In this document: one piece after another, positions 36,576 through 49,200 of the stretch
Position numbering within the stretch: the stretch's first letter is position 1
Layout of the letters: each line of letters begins with the position of its first letter
Translations under genes and position numbers: made by a program
The notes under the pieces: generated by a model
The model's input: only the letters and a program-made list of their open reading frames with translations
Told to the model about the DNA's origin: nothing
The model's database searches: none
Assembly (NCBI GenBank): GCA_016801845.1
Contig: CM028916.1
Span: 19,033,514-19,097,513 of the forward strand
Direction: 5' to 3'
DNA length: 64,000 bases
Origin: Polydactylus sextarius
Taxonomy: Eukaryota > Chordata > Actinopteri > Polynemidae

Positions 36576-39500
36576 ACACACACAGTCACATTTCCCCTCA
36601 CACACACTGACGTAATTGCTTTTTTTCGGGAAAACTGCTCATTTGTTCTGCTGAGTAAGAAAGGGAAGCTGCTATTAGAGTCAAGAGGAAACAAAGACTA
36701 GATACTAATATCTCAATTTGTGGTGTTGTGTTTGAAAAAGGTCTGTAAGTGTGTGTGTGTGTCTGCGCACATTGCTGGCATGACGTGCGCATGTACATAT
36801 CAAGTGGAGCAATTTTCTTCCAACCCTAATTCATTAGAGTGCGATCGTAGGCTCTTTAGTGTTGAGGAATGTGGCGACAGGAGGAGAAGGCGCCACTATC
36901 GACTCTGTGTCATCTCTGTATTCTTCCTCTTCTTCTCTGAAGAAAACACTTTACAACTTTAATATAATACAAATTGAAAGTGGAAAAAGTAAGCAGTTGT
37001 ACTGTTTCAGCGTCTCTGCAGCTACAACAGTCTAACTAATTACCTTAAGTTACAGAAATAAAAGAAATAAAACTGAAATAAACTGAAATACACTCAGATC
37101 GTCAGTTACCTCAGTGAGTAATAAAGGATCCAACTCATCTGCACTTTCTCTGCCAGACAATATCAGAAATACTTTGTATGGGCCGACACCTGTGCTGCAT
37201 TATTAAAACATTCATAATCAATTCTAATGATGACCTAATGTACTATAACAGCATCTATAAGACGTTATTGTCATGCATTAAGATGTCTTATAGACGTCTT
37301 GACGCCATTGAGCGCCAAGTAAAAATGATCACACGTGTCATTAGATTTATTTTTAATAAAAAAAAAACAACGTTTTCACTCTTGAACATTTGTAGAATGA
37401 AAAAAAAAAGTATTTCAAGCATTTGTTCATTTGTAAACATATAAATTAGTCTAATAATACCCATGGTTATACAGCTTTATAATTCATTAGAGAAGCTTCC
37501 ATCATCGTTTACCATTAAACGTTACAGTGTTTAATACAGTTATATACAGTGAAACGAATCTCAAGAGAAACTAGTACCCAGGTGTCTGGTCATATTATTA
37601 TTGTAGCTTTAGGTATTTGAGCAGCTGCTATTCACTATGAGTTGGAAATATCTTCACATAAATCATCAATCATCTGCCCTCCAGATTAGTATAATAGACT
37701 TGCATTGCATTATTCAAGTAATTAGCTGGTTTTAATGACTTGTATAGGAATTTTCAGTGAATTAACGATAAGATTTCTTTCTTAATGGTACATTTTCTCT
37801 CGTGTTTTATCCTATAAGCTACTCTTCAAGCTAATGAGGTGATCTGCAGTGGATAATGAGCAGTAGGGTCATTTACTTCTGTGTCATTACACTTTTAGTG
37901 CATTAAGAATAATTACGCTACAGGAATATCATCGCTGAGGGTTAATAAATTAGATCTACCTGTTGTTCACTACAGACGTTACTTTGTATCAAATTTGTTC
38001 AATTCCCTTTTAAAACTGAATAAAATGCTAACACAATCCGCAGTAGACCAGATGTGTCATTTTAAATTACCATGTCTTCGGGGTGTAATTGCTTTTTTCT
38101 TTCCCTTTGGAATCTGTATCATCAGGCAAAAAATGAAGTTGTCAAAACGAGCCTTTATTATGTTCCTCCGGTCTGTTTTTTGGCTTTATCCTTCATTGAT
38201 CTCCCCAGTGCAGAATTAATAGTTGTTAGCTAAACTGTGAGATGAATCGTGAACCACCCCCTGTGGGAAAACTGTCCCATTACTGCAGAGAAAAATGACA
38301 AAGAAAACTCATGTTAAGTGCTTTCTCTGTTCTTTGTTTCTGAGGCCTTGTTCAGGCCAGTGTTTGGCACTGGGAATCAAACCAGCAACTTTTCACCAGC
38401 TAGTTGTTTTCATACTGTAGGGTGACCGGTTGAAACAGAAGTGGTAGATAAATCTATAAATTTTACCGATTAAGTTTATTGATGAAGACTCCTACGACGT
38501 CAGATTTCCACCATGTGTGTTGTCCTCTCAGCTAGTGAAGAACTGCTTCTCTAATGAGACTTTTTATATGGATATGAATTGTGAATTGATTCTGCAGCGA
38601 TGGGAACAAGAAGTAATGGGAGCACACGATGTGACACGACGCCTGTAATGAGATGCGGCGCAGAGCTGGATTTATTGTGTGTGGACAGTAATGACGGGGG
38701 AGAAGGTGAAAATGGCAACGACAGCATCACTTTTATGATGGATGTAAAAACCGCCACGAGGGGAGGGGCCACCAGCTAAATAAAGCCTCAATGATGATGA
38801 ATGAGTTTAAATTTTATTTGAGGAAAAGAGGAAGCCTTTTAATGTGTGTACTCAGAAATGAAGAACTATGATGACAGTGCAGCTATTGACTGTTCTTCAA
38901 CTGACAATGAAGTCGTTTTTGGACACACTTTGGACACAGGTTGACATTTCAAGGCACCACTGCTTAGTATCTACAGATGTGGCCAACAGAACTGCTTGGA
39001 GGACACTACTATTAAAATAAGGGGCACTGCTAAAGCAGAAAATGAGTTTTCACAGTCTAAAACAATAGAAAAATACTGGATCATTTACCGTCTCAAACGT
39101 TGCATAAAGAGCAGGGCGCTCAGGAAAACATGATCCTCTCCTCTTTCTCTCCTCTCCCTCCCTCCTTTTACCACAGCTCCATCTCATCTGTAACAATACA
39201 CCTCTCTGCTCTTTTCTTCTGCAGCGCTTCTCCACCTACAAAGAAAGAAAGCCCCTCCACCTGCTGCCTCCTCCAAATTTCTTTCACACTGTTCTTTTCC
39301 ATCCTTTTTTTCCCCCCCTGTCGTTATCCTCCCCAAGGTCAGAGTGTTTGATCTTTTCTGGCACGTTAGAAATCACCGCCGTTGCATGAAAACTGAATTA
39401 TCTCCAAAATGTCAACAAGAGACGGCAAAAACAGGTATGTGTGCGTTTAGGTTGATGACAGTGCAGTTTTTAATGTCATCAGCCTGGTGCTTCAAAGCCC

Positions 39501-40637
39501 GAGAGGTTGACGAATTTGGAGGAGCATGTAATCCTTTAATCCTTTAATTAAAGTCAATATAATATGAAAATGAACAAAACTCCAATTACGAGGCGTTCAC
39601 ACAACAACAGGAGTAAAATTGTGGCTAATGCACAACCCCGACGTCTGCTCACATGCACAAACTCACAAGGTGCAAACAAACAGTTACACTTTTAAATTAC
39701 CCACATTTTGATAACGTGACCTCTGGCAAATCTTTCACCAATGCTAAGCTCTGTTTCTCTCTTTCTTTCCTAATCTAATGTCACACAATAGTGGCCGGCT
39801 GCAGCGTGTCTTCCTGTTAATGCAAAACAAAAAACAACGTTCACATAAAGGAAATCCACAAAGCTGCCTTGTTAAGATGTTGACAAGTCGAAAAGAAAAT
39901 GCAAAGAACACCAGCGTATGCAAGGTCACGAATACAGGAAATCAAACTGACAAACACACACGTCACAAAATCAAGACAAAAAAAAAAAAAAAAAGGTGTG
40001 AAGTCAACAAACACAAAAATTACACACACCCCCTTGCTGTGTATAAACATTGGCTTTGAACCCAGTCAAGAGCGAATAAGCAAAATAAAGACACATGTAG
40101 AGAACGTCTTATAAGTTCACTACTCCCTGATATCAAGCTAACAAATCTGTTTCTAATTTAAATCACATTCCTTTACACAATTTTGGGTTTTTTGAAAAGT
40201 TTTAGCAACCACAGCTCAACAAAATGAAGGGTTTGGTAGCAGAAACACAAGTAAACTTTGTCATTTTGACAAATTTCAAATCCACTGGAGTTGGATGGAT
40301 TTAGTACAAACTGTCTTAAACTCATTCATAACTAGATTTATGTATGACTAAATTAAACTAGAATTACTGCCTTCTGCCTGAACCAAGCAGTCCAGTTAGA
40401 GGTAATTAGTGTTTCAATTCATGAGTTATTGTCAAACACATGTTTACAGCTGTCATCCACACGGAGGCATAAATACACTGCAACACACGAAGTGATTCCA
40501 ACGTAGAGATGAGTTGTTTCTAAAAATTAACTGAACTCATAGACAAAGCAAAGTTAGCCTGTTCACATGTAACATGTTTAGAGTGGAATGTGCTCCACAT
40601 CAGACCTGACTATTGGTAGATAATGTCTATTATTATT

Positions 40638-40672
40638 AATAATAATAATAAGAAGAAGAAGAAGAAGAAGAA
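40638..40672. repeat. Compound (TAA)n-(GAA)n microsatellite
   Basis: TAA units pass directly into AGA/GAA units, in the spsb4 intron. Confidence 0.9.
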
Positions 40673-41884
40673 AAGTAAGAATAATTAGAATAAACCATCC
40701 AATATGCCAGTAATATTCTACACAGTATGAACCCATTTAAGTTGCAACCTGATTTGTGAGGTGTTATTAACTAGACAAAGAAAGAAACTTGTTCAGAGTA
40801 AGTGATGGATTAATGTTGTAACACAAAACAGGAAAACAAGCCTTAAAATGTCACTGGGAAGATGTTAAAAGTCTAGTGGATAAGAAATGTAATAACACAC
40901 ACTTTGTTCTGTTACTTTACAATGCTCTACTGTATTTCATGCTGACCAGTAACCAGTATGATCCTCAGTCAATGGCTCTTTCTGTATGGTCACTGTGTAC
41001 TGTGACTATGTAAGTGCAGTGTAATGAATAGGAGACCTGGACATCAGATCTGGTGACAGAAACACAGCTTCATTATGTACCAAACTACAAAAAGGTTCAT
41101 TCTGCATATTAACAGCCCTTAAAATGAGCTGAACTTCTTCCTCTTGTCACAACACAGAGAGAAATCAAACATATTCAAAACCCAATCAACCTGAAAACAA
41201 CACAGCAGAGGGGGGATTAGTAGGAGGTGTATCTTTACTCTGAGCGTCCTCCTTTTCAAACACACGAGACGCTGAACTCTGCCAAACTCCAACGTCCCTC
41301 ACAGGGAAGGGAAGTCGACGTTATCCATAACTAATGTACCTCCGGTGGTGTCTTGTATCTTCTTCCCCAGCACAATGTGTAACACTATCAGTTTTAGCGC
41401 AATCACACTTTACAACACATTAAAAAAAAGCAGCTGTTGTGTTGCGCTAACTCAGAAACGTTGCTACAATCCATGGGGGATTTTGTCAGAAAACCCTTTT
41501 ATAACTAAAAAAAAGGATGCAGCCACAGTGTGGGAGCACTAATGGCTACAAACATATTTGTAAGTTAAACCCACGCAGATTTAGGAGAGGAAGGTGTGAA
41601 AATCCTTGTTTTCTTAAGTCCTCCCAGAGTAAACTCTATCTTGAATTATTTGGCTCAAGCTAACTTTGGTGCTTGAAATGTTGGTGCAGGTCTGGATGTA
41701 TGAGTCATATCTTATCAGCCACATTAGTGTCACATAGAAAGATGGGCACTGTGGGCAGAGCTGGCTAGTGGAGAGGAGCTGGTGGTAATACAAGCCCCAG
41801 CTCTGTTTCTTTTTAAAGCCCTGTTCTCTCTTCACCGTCCTGCATTACTGTAAATCCACTGTTCAGTGTCTCCTCTGGGATGAG

Positions 41885-42070
41885 AAGCAGAGTGATGAGA
41901 GGAACAGGGGGAGGAAAAATGTGAGGGAGAGGTAGAAAAGTAAAGAGAGTAGAGGAAGATGAAGCAGAGAGAGAGAGAGAGAGAGAGATGGGAAGAGGTC
42001 ACGAGATGAGAGAGGAGGATGGACACAAAGAGGAGAGAGGGTGATAAACAGAAAAAAGAGAGAGAGCAGA
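41885..42070. repeat. GA-rich purine tract
   Basis: Strongly purine-rich + strand with a pure (GA)n core at about 41965-41989. Confidence 0.85.
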
Positions 42071-42993
42071 GCCGGCCTGTCTGACCCTCAGATATCCTTG
42101 ACTGTTACAAACTGCAGGGAGGCAGGTCTTACTCATAAAAATGTCAATATTAGAGGAAATAGTTTGGCATAATTTACTAAGCACGGGCTTCAATTAATAT
42201 TATGCTTACATGCACTTTTGCAAAGATGATAAACCATCTGTCATTCATGTGCTTCATTTGCACCGAAACTGCTGATGTTGATCCACTGTGGCATCTAGCA
42301 TGAGTAAAGACAACTTGTTCAGAGTTTGACACATAAGAAGTAAATAGTTGAAATGTTAAACCTTTTGAAGATGAAGTGAAAAAGTGGCTGCTCAAAGCTG
42401 AAATCTGTTTGTATTGACAAACCCACAGAGAATGAATTAAAGGAGGTTCATCTTGAACAGCAGGACAATTGAATATCACTTATATGTAAGACCCTCTTTA
42501 AATGATTCTAATAGAGTGAGACAACTAGGAATAAAAAGTGTGTAATTAGAGCAGATTATAGAAGAAAACTGTTCAAATATGTGGACCTGAATAGATTATG
42601 ATATCTACACACACCCTGCATGTTCCAGATGTGATAGGAAGCCTCATTAGACAGAGGTCTACTAATTATATGGATAATTAGGAAAGCTTACTGTGTTGTT
42701 TTTTTAGAGAAAAACAAAGCAGGAGGGAAACTGACAGTCGATACAGAAGGGAGCGTAGGAAAAGTTAGAAGCGGAAAAGCAGGAAAAGAGAAATGGAGAA
42801 ATCTTTGCTGCTGCACCTGCATCTTTAGAGGATTGTGTGTAAATGAAGGTGGGAAAAAAACCACACGTGCCTTAACACGTACACAAGCGTGAGCTTGTCA
42901 CGCGTTGCGCACACACACACGGCAGGAGGGCTGACAGAGACAGATTGAGATAAAAACGGCTGAGCCTCCACAGACTTTACCTGTCAGGTTTTA

Positions 42994-43005
42994 AGTGTGT
43001 GTGTG

Positions 43006-43041
<36 letters not shown>
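42994..43041. repeat. (GT)n microsatellite
   Basis: GT dinucleotides with one CA interruption, about 48 bp, 1.4 kb before the GIMAP-like gene. Confidence 0.95.
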
Positions 43042-43043
<2 letters not shown>

Positions 43044-44480
43044 TAAATGCAAACATACACACAAGAAGTAAGGAAGGTGAGGAGGGAAGAGACAGGAGTG
43101 TAACTTTAAACTGGAGGGAACGACTCCACCTCCCTGCTTTTAAATTAGAAATCAGTTGATATACAGGAGGAAGTAAAAGACCTCACTTTAGAGAACAATA
43201 TAACTCTCTGTGAGAGTTAGTGTGATTACCACTAATGTTCAACTCCACTTCTACCTCATGTATGAGTATTGCAGCTGATTGAAGTTTAAACCTACTCTGT
43301 GGAAATTGCCCCAAGTCATTTTGAGTAATGTTGGAAAAGCAGATGAGGCAGGTGGATACAAAGAGGTAAATTACAGCATATCCTCAGAAATGGGCTTTTA
43401 TTTCTAGTGGTACAAGGGTAGAAATGTAGTACTGCGCTTTTAAATAGAAAGAGAAGAGTGGTGTTTCAGAGCTGATGATGATACAAGTAAAAACTTTATG
43501 AATCTTAATGCTTAAAACAGATCTACGTGTGTAAACCTGGTGTATTATCCCTTTAAGGTTTAATTCATCTAAAAAACACATGAAAATAAATGATAATAAA
43601 TTCTAAACGGCTGCACTCAAGCACCAAAATACAGGCACAGAGAACAAACTATGTCCTCAGGCACATGCACAGACACACATATTCCAAATTAAATGATAAT
43701 CTCTGATGTGAACGAGCTCAGATTAAGGATGCATACGGACCGAACATGTGAGCTCTGACACTGAGAGAGAGGAGGGACACTAGTCAGTTCACAGAAACAG
43801 ATCATGTGCAATAACCTTGATACGTGTGCAATTTGAGAGGCATTCTGCTTAAATTAAAAAAAAGATAAACTCTTTTATAGCGATGGCTATAAAACAATTA
43901 AACAAGTAGCACGAGGCTGCTGCTGCAGGAGAATAAACAAACAGGATGTTTGAAAATGGTGCTCTATGCTGCTACAACCCAATCTGCCATCAAATATCAG
44001 AATTTCTAACATAGTGTCAGGAATTATTTTATGTCATTGAAGCTCCACTCTGCTGTAATGACACTAAATCTTCAACATCTTTCATCCTCTTTTAGTAGAT
44101 AAGCTCCATCAGAAGCCACTCTGCAGTGAAATACTGTAGTTAAACAACAACCGATGACAACATGAAGCTTAGAGAACATTATAAAATAATAAAGCTTCAT
44201 AATTCAATAACAACCGTGGGGAAAAAATATTTGACGTGATCATTACTGTATCATTCCTCTGAAATAAAAGGACAGTAATAAAAACAAGGAGGAGCTTAGA
44301 GTTGATAAGAGAAACGTGTGTCAGTGAAGCTATCGGACAGTGATTAGAGAAGAAGAGAGGGCAGCCAAGGAGAGAACTTTACATTGATCCTGGGACTCAG
44401 GGATTTTTAATGTGGTTGCACTTTTATTGTGGAGGGATATTATACTTTTAGAAAAAAAGCCACAGGAGAGATTTTTTACA

Positions 44481-44511
44481 ATGGGAAGCTACAGCCCAGC
44501 TGAACATGTTG
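44481..44511 (+). CDS. GIMAP-like gene, first coding exon
   Basis: The exon encodes MGSYSPAEHV plus the first base of an alanine codon and ends at a consensus gtgagt donor. Joining to 44772 gives an uninterrupted frame into the AIG1 domain, which supports this short exon. Confidence 0.8.
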
Positions 44512-45718
44512 GTGAGTAAATTTTCAACCCAGAAAAATAGGTTTGTTGTAATTGATCAGTTTAAATCATGAACTGTTTCGACAATTTCATTTGCAGAGGA
44601 GTATATAATTTACATTAACTTCTTCTACTCTAATTAGTCATATCATCTCTTGCTACCTTTCTTGATATTACTATATAATAAGCATACCAGAGAGCACTTA
44701 ATATCAGGAGATTCAAGTTATCAGATGCAATTTAAGAGTCTCCCCTCATCTTGTTTTTTTCTTATATTCAGCTATAAAAGAGCTCAGGATTTTGCTGGTT
44801 GGTCCAAGACGGACAGGCAAGAGTTCTGCTGGTAACACGGTGCTGGGCCTGGGGCCGGTGTTTGACACCAGAGGAGGTGGGAGCAGCACAGTCGCCAAAT
44901 CTTTCATCGCCGGATATCATGTGACTGTGGTGGATGCACAAGGCTGGAGTTTGACTGAGGAGTTTGTGCCCCGGGAGGAAAAAATAGAACTGCTTAGAGC
45001 GTTGGATCTGTGTGGACATGACAGTCCTCATGTTCTACTGTTGGTGATCCCTCTGTTGGATTTCACTGAGCCTGAGAGGAGGGCAGTAGAGAGAAGGATG
45101 GAGATGTTGACCTCCGGAGTCTGGAGACACACTATGGTGTTGTTCACCTTTGGAGATTGGCTGAGGAAACAAAGGCGCAGTGTGCAGGAGCACATCCAAT
45201 CAGGAGGCCCTGCTTTGCACTGGCTAATGGAGAAGTGCAGCTATCGATACCATGTGTTGGATAACATGATGGCCATCGATACCCAGAATGAGCGACTAAA
45301 GCAGGTGAACGGAGGTGGGAGGAAGCGGGAAGGGACTTGGTGGAGGAAAGATGACAAGGGAAGAAAGAACAGAGGATGCGAGGCAGATGAGAGAATGGTC
45401 GGAGAGCAGGTGAAAGAGCTGCTGTGTAAAGTAGATGACATGCTGCAGGAGAACGGAGCGTGGCACTTCTCCCTTCACATGTACCAGCGGCTGGAGGAGG
45501 AATGGAGCCGCAGAGAGCAGCTGCTGAGAGCTCAGCTGGAGGCAGAGATCAATGCGGGAAGAAGACAAAAGAAAGCAGAGAAGAAGAGAAACATGGAAGC
45601 AGATGAAGAACAGAGGTTTGAGACAGAAGATGAAGAGGAGTGGGTAGGTAGCCTGAGGAAAGAGAAAAAGAACAATGGGAAATGTGTGGAGAGGAAGATA
45701 AATACAAAGGAAGCTTGA
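44481..45718 (+). CDS. GIMAP/AIG1-type GTPase, two exons
   Basis: Coding exons are 44481-44511 and 44772-45718, joined across a 260-bp intron (g|gtgagt donor, ttcag acceptor) to give 325 residues. The start ATG has a good context (A at -3, G at +4) and opens a ten-residue lead, MGSYSPAEHV, before AIKELRILLVG. Motifs: P-loop GPRRTGKS at 21-28 followed by SAGNTVLG, G3 DAQG at 65-68, the GIMAP-type PHVLLLVIPL block, G4 TFGD at 136-139 and G5-like YHVLDN at 170-175. The last 100 residues are charged and likely coiled coil. GIMAPs are immune-associated GTPases often found on endomembranes; teleosts have many copies. No C-terminal membrane helix is visible. The gene lies inside the spsb4 intron on the opposite strand. 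The exact orthologue is not clear. Confidence 0.88.
44772..45718 (+). CDS. GIMAP-like gene, main exon
   Basis: This single exon carries the whole AIG1 GTPase domain and the charged tail, ending tga at 45716-45718. The domain motifs are described in the gene entry. The 3' part is strongly purine rich and continues so into the UTR. Confidence 0.9.
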
Positions 45719-46010
45719 GGGGAGAGTGAGGGCGCAGAGAGGAGGATGAGGGGAGATAGGAGGAAGAGAGGGGTATGATGAAAAGGAGGAGAGTACTGAG
45801 GTGAAAACTGGAATGATGGCTCCATGTGGGCCTAACGAGGGTCAAAGGTTAGCCATCAGCCCAATCAGGAGATTTCCCTAAAGTAACAATCATTATAATG
45901 CAGCTGGACAGCTTGACTGTGATCCAGGGGTTCTGCAACATCTGCAGTCACCAGTGACACATTAACCTTTCATGCTGAAGAACTGAAAACTGTTGTGATT
46001 ACTCAGCTAC

Positions 46011-46016
46011 AATAAA
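46011..46016 (+). terminator. Probable GIMAP-like polyadenylation signal
   Basis: A perfect AATAAA occurs 293 bases after the stop codon. It is the first such signal downstream on this strand. Confidence 0.4.
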
Positions 46017-46135
46017 CCCAAGAACAACTGCAGATCTTCACAGAGAGCTTCAGAGACCAGACTTGTAATGACCTTGTGGAGGTTACAGCTGTTTCTTCGC
46101 TCCTCAGAGAATATTGCACTTACCCCGGACAGTTG

Positions 46136-46245
46136 GAGGGTTAAAGGGATTGTTTTACATTTCATGTCTGTGCATTAAATATGAAGCTATGAAGCCAGCT
46201 GCTAGTTCACTTAGCACAGCATAAAGTCTGAGAACAAGGGGAAAC
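46136..46245 (+). repeat. Teleost dispersed repeat fragment
   Basis: The succession ttaaagggattgtttt, gtgcattaaatatgaagc, cttagcacagcataaag and acaaggggaaacagc matches a very common teleost interspersed element. It lies about 120 bp after the GIMAP-like polyadenylation signal. Confidence 0.55.
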
Positions 46246-49200
46246 AGCTCGCGTGACTCAAGTGAACGAGCATGAAAAAAATTGCCTGTGAGAGCATGAG
46301 AGTGTGAGAGAAAAGAGACGAAGAGTTACACCCAGCATCTTGTTTCAGCTCCCTTCACCCAAGGACTCCTAGGAGAAAATCTGAACTTTTCAGATGTCAT
46401 CACTATAGCTGCCTTTCAGGTAACCAATCAGATGGCGTGAGAAGAAAATTAAGGAGAAACTGGTTTTCAATATATGGACACAATTTCATGTTTATGGCAA
46501 GAAAGTGTATTTTCCAAAACGTTAAACTAAATCCTGACTGCACAAGAACTGTCCATGTAAAGCTGTTTAGTCTTGATGTGATCTATGTGCTGCCAACCTT
46601 CAATTGTTTCCTATTAGGCACCATTTAATGACACATTATATGTCTGCACTGCATAGTAAATTAAATCCTGTACTGTAAAATGCCTTGGTGGTTTAAATTG
46701 CCACCAGTCTGCTCTGTGGTGACTCTATTGTTGGTTACATGTTCAGCTTCCATGCAGGAGAGCTTAAAGTGGATTGGTTTTGCTACTAAAATCATCTGGA
46801 ATGTGAGACGTCGTGTGATCCCAGACCTCAGCTCTCTCCCTAATTATGTACAGTATGTTTTCAAACACTTATGGAACGTGAGAACATGTAACATTCATTC
46901 ATACTCAAGTAATTAAGATCAAACTTTCTTTTTTGGAAACAAGGCAAACATGTAAAAAGGTAAAGCAAAGAGGAAATCCAAAAAACCACCGGAGAATCAA
47001 ATGTGATGAAGAAGAGTTGTCTGAGTGCTGAGTTTGTCATTATCATTATTCTTTTGTATTTTCTGTTTTCAGCGTGTAAAAATGAGGCAATCACTGACAC
47101 AGCACGCAGGCTTTTATGGCTGAGCTGAGGGACGTGTGGTCTACCACCCATTTCATTACTTCTGAACAAATTGTCAATTGGCTTCAGGGACTCGTCGTCT
47201 CTCCTCGACTGACACAGACAGTTAATCCTCATTTCTGGCTCGCAGTCATGATGCCATTCAAGTTCAGCTGTGTTGTAACCGGCGAGGTCAATCTCAGTCA
47301 GGACACTGAGGCAGGGCTGGAAAAAGCCTGTCTCGTTTTTCTGATAATCAGATAAAAACACGGTGTTGATCCTGTTGAACTGTACATTAATTAAAAGGAG
47401 AAAGCTTCTCAAACACTTTTTGGAGATACACTGAGACCTGTGAAAACTAAGTTTGTGTTATTGGTTTGAGTATTGTTCTGGGTGTCACACATGAGCCTCT
47501 GAGAGCTACAGTATGTTTTCAGGGCTTTACTGCAACCAAACATTTCACCAGATGCTTTCATCCATCAGCTCCTCTCTAGTGGGGCAGAGGGAGTTATCAG
47601 TGAATATATTTGGGAGTCTGTTTGGATCAAAACTCATGTGAATGTGTCTGGGTTTCACAATTACGTCTCGTACCAAGTGTTACAAAAAATGTAAAAAAAA
47701 AATTTAAAAATCAGAAAATGTTACAGAGTTGAATCTTTCCTCACCCTGAAGCCCTGAAATGTTTTTTTTTCCAGTGAACTTCCTCCTACAAATGATAAGG
47801 TTCCACATGAACACATCGTTTTCTGCCAAAGTCAGCAAAGATTCGGTTCTTTTATATGAAACATGACTGTATTGGTGTTTACACTTTTCACCTGTTTAAG
47901 GAGATTAAGCAGGTTAACTGAGTATTGACAGTTAAGGTGAAGTCAATGGCTTTCTATCTACGTATGTTTCTATCATGATTCATTAAGGTGCATCAGGGTT
48001 TAACTGGTGCCAGCACAGCAATGCAGTAAAGAAAATTCCCTCTTACTCAAGGTCTTTATTATCAACAAATTATCAACAAATCTGACATAACTATGATTCA
48101 GATGGACTTTGATAACTTCATATAACTTTTATTGGGCTTCATTACATAAGATTAACTCTTGGAACATGGTCAGCTAATACTGAAGTGACTCAATTATCCG
48201 TTATCAGATTTATAATGACTATGAAACACGTAACTTATAGTTTATGACACACACACACAGGGCACAAAATGTTACGGACCATCCAGATTATGTAATATCA
48301 AAGATTTGAAGCACAGCTTGTCAGTTCTTTCCTCTCTAAAAAAAAGGGGGAACTGGTGGGTGAAAGGGTAAAAAAAAATTTCATTACACTGTGGGAATAC
48401 CCATCTTGCATTGTAAAGGCTTCCCCCTCCAAACATAAGGCTGATAGTAACAAAGTGCTTTCCAGTGAAAGTCATGGAGCTAAAAAAAAAAAAAAACCAT
48501 CGGTCCGGCAGCACCTTTTATCTCTGTGCAGATGCAGCAGCTGTTTGGGTAAAGCACTTGTCATGGCTACTGCTGTTGCTATGAGACAACTGACAACCCG
48601 GTTTGATTTGCTCTATTCTTTTGCTTAAAGACGAAATATTTTTAACTTTCAGAGCACAGCGTTTTCCGAGCGCAAGAGAGGCTGTCTGCTCGGAAAGCAG
48701 CAGCAGCAGCAACACAACATACATCAGCGAGTCTTTTCTGTCATGAAAGAAAAACATAAAGGAGCCAGTGGTCTTGGCGCAGTGGAGTAAAATATAACTT
48801 CTCACTTGAGGAAACATACATTTACCTCCAGTATATTCATATATCTGTCAGTGGATGAGGAAAAGCTTCAGATGAATTTACTGGCTACTGTGCATCTCAC
48901 TGCGGTTAAACTAACAAAAACAAAACTCTAACTAACAGTTTCTTTTTCATTGTTTCGGGTCTGTTTCTGAGAATTCGGCATCACCACAACGCACTCGCCA
49001 CAGTTATTGAGAAACACAGTTTTGAATGACGACATGACCCGGTGACCTTGTGAAACCACATTTGTCACCGGCCAACTTAAACTTCTACTTGCTACAAAGA
49101 CTGCACTTTTTTTTATGGTTTCGTTTACATGAAACACCAACCACTAAAGTAATCACTGATCACACAACATCAGCAGGGAAAGTTGTTTGTGTTGGACTGT

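Noticed and set aside
45532..45845. Minus-strand frames of 97-98 codons
   Set aside because: They are antisense to the purine-rich tail of the GIMAP-like gene.
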